From a virus: DNA of 64,000 bases. Under the pieces are notes generated by a model. The model searched no databases, had not been told where the DNA came from, and saw nothing but the letters and a program-made list of their open reading frames with translations. Of the stretch, positions 32,479-41,270 are shown in pieces (the stretch's first letter is position 1; each line of letters starts with the position of its first letter). The stretch lies in IMG/VR virus record IMGVR_UViG_3300005613_000002, positions 248,001-312,000 of that record. One strand, written 5' to 3'. The translations under genes and the position numbers were made by a program.

Positions 32479-32979
32479 TTATTTGTCTTTTGTTGTAGTT
32501 TTTTCTTCGTTTGTTATTGTAATAGTTTCTTTTGGTGGTAGATTATCTTGTTTTTTTGGTGGTCTACCCCTTCTTTTCTTTTCTTTATTTTCACCTAAAT
32601 CTTTGAATGAATTTTCTTTTAGTTTATCAAGTTCTTCATAAAAACTCTTTGCTTCATTTTCTAAAACATTTTTCATTTCATTCATTTTATCAGTAAACTC
32701 TTTTTCTTTTATTGCTATTTTTTCATTTGTCATAATAATTAATTCAACAAAATGAAATAATTCATCAACAATTATTTTATCGTTTTTCGGTGATATTTTA
32801 ATTATTTTTCCAGCATCGAATTCATTAAGTATTTCACACTTAATATCATCATTCTCACTAAATACCCAATTATTAGGAATTCCTACTTCAAGATCATATC
32901 TTCCATTAACTGTGTCCCTAGTCATTCTCATTACATACCCACTTGTAGGTTTTAATGCATTATCGATTATATTACTCAT
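32479..32979 (-). CDS. coiled-coil protein with AT-hook-like motif, 166 aa
   Basis: Residues 1-85 form a beta-rich domain. 90-140 is a coiled coil (TDKMNEMKNVLENEAKSFYEEL) followed by KKRRGRPPKKQ, an RGRP AT-hook core that binds the minor groove of AT-rich DNA. A DNA-associated or packaging-related role is possible. The family is unknown. Confidence 0.6.
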   Translation of the reverse strand: MSNIIDNALKPTSGYVMRMTRDTVNGRYDLEVGIPNNWVFSENDDIKCEILNEFDAGKIIKISPKNDKIIVDELFHFVELIIMTNEKIAIKEKEFTDKMNEMKNVLENEAKSFYEELDKLKENSFKDLGENKEKKRRGRPPKKQDNLPPKETITITNEEKTTTKDK

Positions 32980-33173
32980 TTTATTATATATGTTAAAAAT
33001 ATTGATAAAGAAATTATTGTTATTATTTTTTCAATATTGGTTTGTTTAAAACGATCATCAGTTTTTAATCTAATTCTACCATAAAGCTTCATTAATAAAT
33101 CACCAAATACCAACAATAAATATATTATTGATGCTATGAATAAGAATTGATATATTTCATCTATTATTACCAT
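32976..33173 (-). CDS. membrane protein, two segments, 65 aa
   Basis: Hydrophobic segments at about residues 8-26 and 48-64, with a basic loop between (KLYGRIRLKTDDRFKQ). It overlaps the coiled-coil gene by 4 nt. It could be a holin or anchor; not enough to decide. Confidence 0.55.
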   Translation of the reverse strand: MVIIDEIYQFLFIASIIYLLLVFGDLLMKLYGRIRLKTDDRFKQTNIEKIITIISLSIFLTYIIK

Positions 33174-33174
33174 A

Positions 33175-33399
33175 TTATTTTTCCTCTTTTTCTTGTTTAG
33201 GTTTTGGTTCTCTGAAATATTGTTCCAGAAGACCTAATTTAATGTTTATTAACGCAATATTAGTTAATACTACATCCATTAAATCAATTTTCTTTTTATA
33301 TTCAATGTGTGGTTCTTCCGAAAGACGAACTAGTTCAAGTTCTTCGAAATATTTATCATTGGTTAGTTTATTTACAATATCGATTTTAAGACTTCCCAT
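33175..33399 (-). CDS. hypothetical protein, 74 aa
   Basis: Small helical protein with charged C-terminus (REPKPKQEKEEK). Unknown function, tightly placed between neighbours. Confidence 0.6.
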   Translation of the reverse strand: MGSLKIDIVNKLTNDKYFEELELVRLSEEPHIEYKKKIDLMDVVLTNIALINIKLGLLEQYFREPKPKQEKEEK

Positions 33400-33451
33400 A
33401 TTTTTTTATTTAAGTAAAAATAGTTAAATCTATCAATAGTTGCAAGGTTTT

Positions 33452-33883
33452 TTACGCAATTTCTAATATATTTTTTTTCGTATTAATTGTTTTATCAAAA
33501 ATTAAATATATTTCAACCAATATTGATATAATATTCTTATTTTTCTGATTATCAACATTAAATATATTTCTCCAGAATTTTTCATGGAATTCTAGTGATG
33601 TCCCATATTTATTATTATATGATTTATAATATTGATGATAGTAATATTTATGATAATATTCTTTAAGTTCTTTATTATTTTTAAAATCAATACCTTCCTT
33701 TAAAAATTCATCACATACTTTATTATAACAAAAACTGAAATGATTATATATATCGTCATCAGTATTAATAGATTCATAATCAAGATAATAATGATCTATA
33801 TAATAAAGTAAATTAATTGAAAAATCTTTAAATGTTTCAACTCTACCCATTAATAATACATATTGTTGAGTATTACTATTCAT
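33452..33883 (-). CDS. hypothetical protein, 143 aa
   Basis: Unknown, unusually Tyr/Asn-rich (ELKEYYHKYYYHQYYKSYNNKYG). It overlaps the amidase stop by one base (TAATG), so probably reads from the late promoter upstream of the endolysin. Confidence 0.6.
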   Translation of the reverse strand: MNSNTQQYVLLMGRVETFKDFSINLLYYIDHYYLDYESINTDDDIYNHFSFCYNKVCDEFLKEGIDFKNNKELKEYYHKYYYHQYYKSYNNKYGTSLEFHEKFWRNIFNVDNQKNKNIISILVEIYLIFDKTINTKKNILEIA

Positions 33884-34635
33884 TAGGTTAATGATTTTAA
33901 CATTTCAACTAATTCTTTTTGTGGGTGTATGTCACTTTTATCTTTTCTAAATGATGTATGTGACCACACACCAGCTTTTCCAGATAATGCATCTTGTGAT
34001 AATCTAAACATATCATGATTATATTTTAATGGTATTTTATATTTTTCACCCCAAAATACTAATAATTGACGAACTGATTCAATTTGAGCATCAGTATATT
34101 TTTCATATCCATAAAAACCTCTAAATTTATTTGGGTATTCTACAACATTTTTAATTGGTTTTACTTTTGTGTTGGCTACCATCTTCCTTAAACTAGTATC
34201 CCACTTTGCTGGATACCATTTACCTTTTAACTCAACTAAACCACCCCAAGCATCAATTTCAATACCAATACTACCTTCATTTAATGCTTTACTATTTGAT
34301 GTTTTAGTTCCTAAATGATATGCCCAATATTTACTTGAAAAGCATTGGTATATTTTACCATCCCAACCAATAATAATTGCTGTTCCAACTCTTGCTTTTG
34401 TTTTTCTCCACCACGAAATATCACCATTAACACCTAGTCCACTAACTGTATGATGTAATACAATTTGTTTTTTATTTGTTTGTCGTCTAATATATTGATT
34501 TATTGGAAAATCGACAACTTTAATTTCTTTAAGATTTAATTTCTTTAAGATTACTCTCTCTTTTGTTTTTATATTATCAGCATATTTAACACTATCATTA
34601 AACAAACCCATTGAACATTTATTAGTACTAATCAT
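33883..34635 (-). CDS. N-acetylmuramoyl-L-alanine amidase (endolysin), 250 aa
   Basis: Cuts the stem peptide from peptidoglycan at lysis. The Amidase_2 domain begins with the zinc ligand His in QIVLHHTVSG (H61/H62). GTAIIIGWDGKIYQCF and YWAYHLGTK follow, then GSIGIEID, and the second zinc His with the Asp-His pair sits in WSHTSFRKDKSDIHP. About 45 extra N-terminal residues precede the domain, without a signal peptide, so a holin is needed. A late promoter box lies 14 nt upstream, behind a strong terminator. Confidence 0.9.
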   Translation of the reverse strand: MISTNKCSMGLFNDSVKYADNIKTKERVILKKLNLKEIKVVDFPINQYIRRQTNKKQIVLHHTVSGLGVNGDISWWRKTKARVGTAIIIGWDGKIYQCFSSKYWAYHLGTKTSNSKALNEGSIGIEIDAWGGLVELKGKWYPAKWDTSLRKMVANTKVKPIKNVVEYPNKFRGFYGYEKYTDAQIESVRQLLVFWGEKYKIPLKYNHDMFRLSQDALSGKAGVWSHTSFRKDKSDIHPQKELVEMLKSLT

Positions 34636-34648
34636 AACTCATTTTTTT

Positions 34649-34660
34649 TATAAATACTTA
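34649..34660 (-). promoter_or_regulatory. putative late promoter box (TAAGTATTTATA)
   Basis: The minus strand reads AAGTATTTATA 14 nt before the endolysin ATG; it comes straight after the terminator at 34666-34701, consistent with a fresh start of transcription. Confidence 0.55.
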
Positions 34661-34665
34661 GTATA

Positions 34666-34701
34666 CAAAAAATGGAATGTTATAATAACATTCCATTTTT
34701 A
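34666..34701. terminator. strong hairpin terminator
   Basis: A perfect 15-bp stem, AAAAATGGAATGTTA with its complement, has a tiny loop and ends in a T-run on both strands. It follows the stop of the membrane protein gene at 34718-35080. Confidence 0.85.
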
Positions 34702-34717
34702 ATATGTCTTTAATGAT

Positions 34718-35080
34718 TTATGATGCGTATAAAATAACTAAATTATCATATTCATCTTTATCAATATCTAATTCTCCACAAATCTTTTTTATTCTTAGAT
34801 AATTTAATATTATTATACTTAACACATATGATGATAACCCAAACAATGTTACATTATATATAATACATGGAATTACCAATATTGAATTAATTATATTAAT
34901 TAAACTACCCAACATTAATATAGCAAGAATTGCGTAAATGATATTATTCTTTATTTTCTCACTATCCGATAATATTGTTTTTGATAAACATTTAAAACCA
35001 AATTTAACCCACTTTGATTGTGGATATTTATTACTTGCATCAATAAATTGAATTTTTGTAATTCCAGTAATTTCACTCAT
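34718..35080 (-). CDS. membrane protein, holin candidate, 120 aa
   Basis: Two long hydrophobic helices, about residues 44-66 and 70-94, are flanked by a charged N-terminal domain and a charged tail. It lies next to the endolysin, which suggests a holin or lysis regulator, but the sequence alone does not prove it. Confidence 0.5.
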   Translation of the reverse strand: MSEITGITKIQFIDASNKYPQSKWVKFGFKCLSKTILSDSEKIKNNIIYAILAILMLGSLINIINSILVIPCIIYNVTLFGLSSYVLSIIILNYLRIKKICGELDIDKDEYDNLVILYAS

Positions 35081-35082
35081 AA

Positions 35083-38000
35083 TTAAAACCCTCTATTTTT
35101 TTTAATGTTATTAGTATCCACAAAATTATCTGGTTTATAACCAAGTAAATGTTTCATTTTATTAACTTCTTCATTAATAATTGGTTTTGATGTTTCTTCA
35201 TTTTCATTTAAACTTACAGTTGGATTCTTTGTTGCAAAAATAGCTTTTCCATCTGTGTAGAATTTATGTGAACCAATTGCTGCTGAAACTGTTTCATTTA
35301 CTTTAACTTTATTGTTTTCAGTTTTTCTATTATATGTATTACCTAAACCAGTAAAATCTAACTCAAACAAATCATCAGTTTTATCAATGTCAACCATTTT
35401 TACCTCATTCAATGTAAATTCAATAAGTTTTCTTTTATTTAGAATATTATGGAATCTACCAGTAATCATTGATTCACCTAATCCTTCTCTTTCATTCCAT
35501 TTTGATTCTTCTTTATTAAACTGTACTTTTTTATCACCAGTTTCCATTGGTTGTGTATCTTTATTATACATAGGTGCTTTACCCCTAAATTTTAATTTTT
35601 CTTGTCTTTGTTTATATAGTTCGTCACCCATATCAGCTTTCATTCGTTCTTCAAAACGTTCATCTGGTTTATTATCATAAACCAAATCACCTTGACCTAA
35701 ACGATACATATCAACTTCATCTTGTTCATCAGTAGTTAAATTACGTTTTGGAACTTCATCACCCTTTTCATTAGTTGAATTACCAACATTCTTTAAAGCA
35801 GTCTCTTTATTAATCTTAACAGCTTTTTTCTCAATGTCTTGACCTAATTTTTGTGGGTCTTCACCAACATCTGTTTGTTGATCTTTCCACATCAATTCTT
35901 TTTCAGTATCAATAATTTCTTTAGTACCACTATGTTTCAAATCACCTTTAAAATTGGTTTTATTTTCAGCACCTAAACGATCTTTCAATACTAAAGCTGA
36001 AGGTTTTCTATCTTCTGACATTTTTTCTAATTTTGCTTGATGAATTGAATATGCATTCAATTCGTTATTTAGTTCTTCTAACATATTTATATTTTCATTC
36101 ATATCATTTAAACCAGTTTCAACATTACCAGCACTTACTGTTCCAACTGGTGCTGCTGAATTAGACATACTTGTTGGATTATCATCAATCATTGATGATT
36201 CGGTTTCATTTATATTCATAGCTTCTCTCCATTTTTCATAATTATATACAATATCTTGTCCAAATCTATAAACACCAATATCAGTTTTTCCATCTGGATA
36301 TTTAGCATTCACAAATTGCCATTTATTACCACCTAATTCAAAAGGGTCTTCACCATTTCTATCAGATACATATTCAACAGCATCATGCACACTTAATTCA
36401 TTTAAGACTTTACCTTCTGATGAATTTTCATTCAATTCTTTTCCGTTTTCAAAACTAATGATTGTAGTATCTTCATCATACCAATCTGAAACATTAAAAT
36501 TATTATCGGAAACTTGATTAACATGTTGAGCCACACCTTCTTCCTTACTAATGCGTTGTGCTTCAAATTTTGCTTGTTCTAAACTACTTTCATTAACCTT
36601 TTCTGGTTTTCCTTTATGTTTTGTTGATGCAAAATCTTTAACATCACTTTGTGACATAGAATCAGCAGCATTAGAAACGCTATCACCAACTTCATCTGGA
36701 CTTAAATCACCTTTTTGAACAGCATGAACCATACCCATAAAACGTTGTTGTGATTTTGATTTAGCTTTTTCATTTAAATCATTAGGTAATTTACCATGTT
36801 GAACAAATAGTTCATATGCAATACTTTCAGGAACTACATAATTGTCAAATCTTTTTTTAATTAACGATTCCTGTGAAGATAAAAGATTTGTTACTTCCTC
36901 ATTACTCATTTTATAAGTGTCTTCCAATATATTCCAAATATTCGCAACAAAATCATCAAATTTAGAAAAATGATTATTTAAATTTGGATTAATTGTTCCT
37001 TCTTCAACATGCTGTCCATTAATTGTTCCTGCTTGTATGTCGTTTTTTATGATTTTCTGATTTGTTGGATTCATATTATCAACATTTCCATAGGCATCAC
37101 TATTATTCAACACAAAATCAGCATCGGTTTGTTCATTTAATTCATCAACGTATTTTTCAAATCCAGTTGATTCAGTTAAATAATCAGTTTCTTGAATTAT
37201 TTTACCACCATCCCATATAGGTTTACTCATTACTGGTGCTTTTTTTCCTTTCATTATATCACCATCTCCCCAAGCAGCAGGACCAACATACGCACCACTT
37301 GATGCTGATGTTGTTGTTTCATCAACTTGTTTATTATAACCTAATGCAGGTGCAAATGCTCCAGCACCACCACCTCCAGCACTAGTTGTTTCATTGGTAT
37401 TATTTAACACCTCTAAGTTATATCCTAGACCTTCAAGTTCGTTTTTTAAATTTTGATATTCTTCAGGTAATGCATTTCTACATTCAGCAGCATAATTTGG
37501 GTCAATAGCAGAATGTTGTCCAATATGTGCATATCCAGTTTTATATTTACCACTAATATCATGATTTTCTTCTGGAAAATAAGCAAACACATCATCATCA
37601 TTTGGATGAATTAAAAACATTACTTTAGTTATTTGCTCACTATTTTCATCGACATTTGATTTTGGTTGATTTGCCATTTTTTTAATTCCAGTTTTTTTCA
37701 ATTGATTTATACCGCTTTTATCCCTTCTTTTCTTTTCTTTCGGTATTGCCATTTTATATTTTTGTAGATACTTTGGACTATTTAAAACATAATCATTAAA
37801 TATCATATTTTGAATAGTCTCATTATAATGGTAACCATATTTTTCTTCACCATTTTCAGCCATTTCTTCATAAACAGATGATAATTTTGGGTCAGAGAAT
37901 ACTAATGACTCCATTTTAGCTAAACTAAAAATTTTCTTTTTTAATGATTGTTCTTTTTCATTTAACATACCAGCTTCATTTAAATTAAGACCATTAATAT

Positions 38001-38091
38001 TCATAGTTTTATTAAAGTCTTTATCAAACTTTTTAGCTTGGTCGCTAACTGGTTTTCTAAACGTTGGTTTCATTGTTGTATCTTCGTTCAT
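35083..38091 (-). CDS. large virion-associated/internal protein candidate, 1002 aa
   Basis: A long, hydrophilic, low-complexity protein. It has repeated short motifs of the type (L/I)-x-E (LNE, INE, LTE) spread along the chain and ends in INEEVNKMKHLLGYKPD, a KMKxLLGY tail seen in structural proteins of T4-like phages. A Gly/Ala-rich stretch lies near residues 240-270. The (L/I)xE sites resemble those cut by T4-type prohead proteases, so this could be a processed internal head protein; this is inference. Located between late-type genes. Confidence 0.55.
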   Translation of the reverse strand: MNEDTTMKPTFRKPVSDQAKKFDKDFNKTMNINGLNLNEAGMLNEKEQSLKKKIFSLAKMESLVFSDPKLSSVYEEMAENGEEKYGYHYNETIQNMIFNDYVLNSPKYLQKYKMAIPKEKKRRDKSGINQLKKTGIKKMANQPKSNVDENSEQITKVMFLIHPNDDDVFAYFPEENHDISGKYKTGYAHIGQHSAIDPNYAAECRNALPEEYQNLKNELEGLGYNLEVLNNTNETTSAGGGGAGAFAPALGYNKQVDETTTSASSGAYVGPAAWGDGDIMKGKKAPVMSKPIWDGGKIIQETDYLTESTGFEKYVDELNEQTDADFVLNNSDAYGNVDNMNPTNQKIIKNDIQAGTINGQHVEEGTINPNLNNHFSKFDDFVANIWNILEDTYKMSNEEVTNLLSSQESLIKKRFDNYVVPESIAYELFVQHGKLPNDLNEKAKSKSQQRFMGMVHAVQKGDLSPDEVGDSVSNAADSMSQSDVKDFASTKHKGKPEKVNESSLEQAKFEAQRISKEEGVAQHVNQVSDNNFNVSDWYDEDTTIISFENGKELNENSSEGKVLNELSVHDAVEYVSDRNGEDPFELGGNKWQFVNAKYPDGKTDIGVYRFGQDIVYNYEKWREAMNINETESSMIDDNPTSMSNSAAPVGTVSAGNVETGLNDMNENINMLEELNNELNAYSIHQAKLEKMSEDRKPSALVLKDRLGAENKTNFKGDLKHSGTKEIIDTEKELMWKDQQTDVGEDPQKLGQDIEKKAVKINKETALKNVGNSTNEKGDEVPKRNLTTDEQDEVDMYRLGQGDLVYDNKPDERFEERMKADMGDELYKQRQEKLKFRGKAPMYNKDTQPMETGDKKVQFNKEESKWNEREGLGESMITGRFHNILNKRKLIEFTLNEVKMVDIDKTDDLFELDFTGLGNTYNRKTENNKVKVNETVSAAIGSHKFYTDGKAIFATKNPTVSLNENEETSKPIINEEVNKMKHLLGYKPDNFVDTNNIKKNRGF

Positions 38092-38092
38092 T

Positions 38093-38299
38093 TTATTTAA
38101 TATCAGCTTTCCAGAATTCTTTCTTCATCCACAATAATTTATATACAGAATCTAAAGCATTTTTCATTGTACTAATTAGCTCACCTCTTGACTGGCTATT
38201 AGAATTATGTAAAATTTTCTTCATTTCTTTATCCAAGGAATCGTTAACTAATTTTTTTATTTCACTATTAACAATTGCTTTAACTTCGTTTTTATCCAT
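38093..38299 (-). CDS. hypothetical protein, 68 aa
   Basis: Small helical protein (MDKNEVKAIVNSEIKKLVNDSL). The ATG at 38299 is used because the late box at 38320-38331 would otherwise lie inside the gene. Probably a small virion or assembly protein. Confidence 0.6.
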   Translation of the reverse strand: MDKNEVKAIVNSEIKKLVNDSLDKEMKKILHNSNSQSRGELISTMKNALDSVYKLLWMKKEFWKADIK

Positions 38300-38319
38300 G
38301 TTAAGTACATTCTGTTGGT

Positions 38320-38331
38320 AATAAATACTTA
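38320..38331 (-). promoter_or_regulatory. putative late promoter box (AAGTATTTATTA)
   Basis: Box on the minus strand 21 nt before the ATG at 38299, and likely also driving the 1002-residue protein that follows. Confidence 0.5.
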
Positions 38332-38382
38332 GTACACTCAAAAAAATAAAAAACTATCATTATAATTTAACAACTGTTTTAT

Positions 38383-39210
38383 TTATTGTGTTAAAATGAT
38401 ATAACTTCCAATACCTAATGCACCACCAACACCAATGTAGACCAATTTTTGACTATTTCTATCAAAAAAACTTGTAAATTTTTGCCAACCAGTTGGATTC
38501 ACTAATTCCTTCTTTAAATTAGGGATTGCATAACTATCAATATTGGTTGTCTTATAAAAACCATTTGAATTAGAAACACTAAAAGAGATTGGATAACCTT
38601 TTTTCTTCTCATTATTCCAATGAAAATCAACGAATTGTTCATTTGGAAAATAAAGAGAATCAACAAATAAAGTTGGTTTGACTAATGGATTTACAGGTAA
38701 TACATTCCCTATTGTTAAACTATAATTCACATTATAATTAATATCATTAATGGTGTTTTCATATTTATCTGAAAAGACAATTAATTTAGATGTGGTATCA
38801 ACAACTGTTTCACCAACATGTGATAATGAATCAACAACTATTTTTGTTTGAAGTAATGCTGCTGCTATTACTTCTTTTTCTTTTTTTATTTTCTCCTTTT
38901 CTTTTTCAACATTAAGAACTCTTGCCATCAATTCTTTTTGTGATTTAGTAAGTTGTACCTTATCTTTTTCCAACTCACTAATTGATGTCTGTATAGTTAG
39001 TTTCTCCGAGACCCATTCATTTTTTTCGTTTTTATAGCTTGAAACACTATCGACTAATGCGTTTTTTAAATTTTCCTCACTAACTAATTTATCCTCTAAT
39101 TTATTGATTTTATTTTTTTGCAACCCAAATCCACCACCTAATACGATGAAAACAACTACACCTATTAATATAATTGTCCCTAGATTAATATTTAATTTTA
39201 TGTTTCCCAT
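38383..39210 (-). CDS. membrane-anchored coiled-coil protein (spanin-like), 275 aa
   Basis: N-terminal membrane helix (about 11-28), long coiled coil (about 31-120), a beta-rich domain (about 150-230), and a C-terminal hydrophobic helix (about 252-272). The architecture resembles i-spanin-type or trans-periplasmic phage proteins of Bacteroidetes. A late box lies 15 nt upstream. A role in disrupting the outer membrane at lysis is possible but not shown. Confidence 0.55.
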   Translation of the reverse strand: MGNIKLNINLGTIILIGVVVFIVLGGGFGLQKNKINKLEDKLVSEENLKNALVDSVSSYKNEKNEWVSEKLTIQTSISELEKDKVQLTKSQKELMARVLNVEKEKEKIKKEKEVIAAALLQTKIVVDSLSHVGETVVDTTSKLIVFSDKYENTINDINYNVNYSLTIGNVLPVNPLVKPTLFVDSLYFPNEQFVDFHWNNEKKKGYPISFSVSNSNGFYKTTNIDSYAIPNLKKELVNPTGWQKFTSFFDRNSQKLVYIGVGGALGIGSYIILTQ

Positions 39211-39224
39211 TTTTTGTATTTTTT

Positions 39225-39236
39225 TATAAATACTTA
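39225..39236 (-). promoter_or_regulatory. putative late promoter box (TAAGTATTTATA)
   Basis: One of the best matches to AGTATTTATAA, 15 nt before the ATG at 39210. Confidence 0.55.
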
Positions 39237-39275
39237 TAAAAAAGGAAACGGTTACAATTGATATTCAATTGATTA

Positions 39276-39764
39276 TTATTGTTGAACCATATTATTTCTC
39301 CAGAACTTATAGAAAATATCGTAATATTCTTCAAGTTTTTTTATAATTAAATCATTTTCTGGATTATCAGGTGAAAAATCTTCAGAATAATCAAAAACTA
39401 CATTACTAGTATCTTCATTTGGTGTAACAGTATATACAAATTTAATAATTCCATCAACAGTCCCACCCCAAAATACTAAATTATCGTAAACTTCTAATTC
39501 AACGAATTTTAAATTCACATTCATTTCCTTAAAAAAGTTTAACATTTTTTGTTCTTCTTCTGTTTGGTCAAACACCGTTTTTTTATTTTCACCAGTGTCT
39601 TCATTTAAATTACGTGTGATTTTCATCATATCACGCATATTTAAATCATTTTTTGGTGTATCAGGTGTATTAAATTCAGTAGTATCGTATGTACCTTCAC
39701 GCATTCTTTTAAGAAAAACCCTCATTTGGTTTGGTGCGTTTTTTTTATTTAAATTGTTGTTCAT
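39276..39764 (-). CDS. hypothetical protein, probable late gene, 162 aa
   Basis: Basic N-terminal tail (NNLNKKNAPNQMRVFLKRM) then an acidic soluble domain; no family. The stop is close to a short inverted repeat. A late box lies 14 nt upstream of the ATG. Confidence 0.6.
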   Translation of the reverse strand: MNNNLNKKNAPNQMRVFLKRMREGTYDTTEFNTPDTPKNDLNMRDMMKITRNLNEDTGENKKTVFDQTEEEQKMLNFFKEMNVNLKFVELEVYDNLVFWGGTVDGIIKFVYTVTPNEDTSNVVFDYSEDFSPDNPENDLIIKKLEEYYDIFYKFWRNNMVQQ

Positions 39765-39777
39765 GTTTTAGTTTAAT

Positions 39778-39789
39778 TATAAATAGTAT
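39778..39789 (-). promoter_or_regulatory. putative late promoter box (ATACTATTTATA)
   Basis: The minus strand reads ACTATTTATA 14 nt before the ATG at 39764. Confidence 0.45.
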
Positions 39790-39804
39790 TATTCACTAGA
39801 ATCA

Positions 39805-40425
39805 TTAATCTAGCATTTCATGTCGGTCTTCAACTAATTTTTCAAGTAAATCTTTAAGCCATACCCAACAATTCTTTTCATCAGCATCTGTTATTTCTGC
39901 TAGTTTTTTATCTTCCTTAGTCATATCATTATCTTGATATGCAAACCAGTCATAATCTTTTCCAGTGTAATCATCATTTTTTTTGATGATTTTATTACCA
40001 ACTTCTGCTGGTGGAATAATAACAAAATCATCATTTAATTTTGATTTTGGTTTTTTATCTAAGTCCCAAATAAATTCAGGATTATCTCTAAATCTTTTAT
40101 TACCATAAAAATAATCATGAGTAAATTCTAATCTAAAATACATTACAGGATATTCCCAATCACCTCCAGCTTTCATTAACTCAGCATTAAATTCATATTT
40201 GATTGGTTGATCTTTTCTTAGATTTTCTTTGACATAAAAAGTTTTCTTTTGACCAGAACTATCGTTATTTTCTAAATCAAAATTAATTCTTTGAAATTTT
40301 TGTGCTTCAAACACTTTGTCACGCCAAACATCATTAATTATGGTATTATAATTAAATATTTCCACATCTTTATCTTTTTTTATTGCAGAAATTTCTTCAT
40401 TAATAATTTCTATTATTCTAGTCAT
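39805..40425 (-). CDS. hypothetical protein, probable late gene, 206 aa
   Basis: Begins MTRIIEIINEEISAIKK, a short amphipathic peptide ending in INE, resembling the start of the ADP-ribosyltransferase (MNIKKIIKEEV) and the capsid-targeting leader of T4 Alt. The rest is an acidic alpha/beta protein with Trp-rich segments (WFAYQDND, CWVWLKDLLEKLV). The late box ends only 4 nt before this ATG. Role unknown, possibly packaged in the head. Confidence 0.6.
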   Translation of the reverse strand: MTRIIEIINEEISAIKKDKDVEIFNYNTIINDVWRDKVFEAQKFQRINFDLENNDSSGQKKTFYVKENLRKDQPIKYEFNAELMKAGGDWEYPVMYFRLEFTHDYFYGNKRFRDNPEFIWDLDKKPKSKLNDDFVIIPPAEVGNKIIKKNDDYTGKDYDWFAYQDNDMTKEDKKLAEITDADEKNCWVWLKDLLEKLVEDRHEMLD

Positions 40426-40428
40426 GTT

Positions 40429-40440
40429 AATAAATACTAA
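40429..40440 (-). promoter_or_regulatory. putative late promoter box (TTAGTATTTATT)
   Basis: The minus strand reads TTAGTATTTATT directly before the ATG at 40425; if used, the mRNA would be nearly leaderless. Confidence 0.4.
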
Positions 40441-40463
40441 ATAATTTCATAATTAACTAACAA

Positions 40464-40649
40464 TTAAAAGGTAACTGTCTTACACTCTGTTGAACTACTG
40501 AACCTACCTATAGTCCCATTTCTATATTTAACTGTGATTAGAATACCTTTATCTATAATTTGAACTGAATCATCATCCCATTTATTTATCCCAATACACC
40601 ATAGAACAACAAAATCATTAACATCACAATCTTCCAATTTTTTATACAT
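40464..40649 (-). CDS. hypothetical protein, 61 aa
   Basis: Small protein with beta-rich pattern (IQIIDKGILITVKYRNGTIGRF), perhaps a tiny barrel. Unknown role; next to the inactive amidase homologue. Confidence 0.55.
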   Translation of the reverse strand: MYKKLEDCDVNDFVVLWCIGINKWDDDSVQIIDKGILITVKYRNGTIGRFSSSTECKTVTF

Positions 40650-40659
40650 AAAATTTATT

Positions 40660-41262
40660 TTATAAATTTAACATTTCATTAAATTCTGTTATACTAATAT
40701 TTGGGTTAACATCGCCTGATTCCTCAAAATAATTACTTCTAAAAACAATACCTTTAAATTTTATTGTGTCCTTATGATAATTTCTAAACTCAATTAAATT
40801 TTCAGCAATCCCAAATTCTTTACAAAGTTTTTTACATAATTCAATTGTACTAGCTATTTGTTCATCAGTATATTTCTCCCAATAATTATAACCCATCCAT
40901 TTTCGTTTAAGAACATTAGCTTCATCACAACTTTCGTTAATCCAATTAGTATATTTCCCATTCGAACTTTCAATTAGATATCCCATGTTTTCCAAAACAA
41001 TTGATATGGATTGTTTATCTGATTGTTTGATACTTATAAAATCAGTATAATTTTTTGGGTCATAATGCTGGTAAACCAAACCATTTCTTGTTATAGTAAA
41101 CGTATTCCATTGTTTAGATTTACCAAAATCTTTATGTTTTAATCTTACTAAATGATTACTATCTTTTCTCAAACTAGACGCTAATATGATTTGTGTTTTA
41201 TTATGTTTAGTTTTATAATAATTCTTTGATTCAATTTGATGTGTTTTAGTATCTATCTTCAT
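40660..41262 (-). CDS. catalytically dead amidase homologue, 200 aa
   Basis: Shares the fold landmarks of the endolysin at 33883-34635. TQIILASSLR corresponds to QIVLHHTVSG, NTFTITRNGLVYQHYD to AIIIGWDGKIYQCF, QSISIVLENMGYL to GSIGIEIDAWGGL, and YWEKYTDEQIASTIELCK to GYEKYTDAQIESVRQLL. The HH zinc pair is replaced by AS (28-29), and the SHTSF His by Arg/Ser (FRSNYF). It has probably lost hydrolysis but could still bind peptidoglycan, for example as a tail or lysis-control component. This is inference. Confidence 0.65.
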   Translation of the reverse strand: MKIDTKTHQIESKNYYKTKHNKTQIILASSLRKDSNHLVRLKHKDFGKSKQWNTFTITRNGLVYQHYDPKNYTDFISIKQSDKQSISIVLENMGYLIESSNGKYTNWINESCDEANVLKRKWMGYNYWEKYTDEQIASTIELCKKLCKEFGIAENLIEFRNYHKDTIKFKGIVFRSNYFEESGDVNPNISITEFNEMLNL

Positions 41263-41270
41263 TTTTATTC

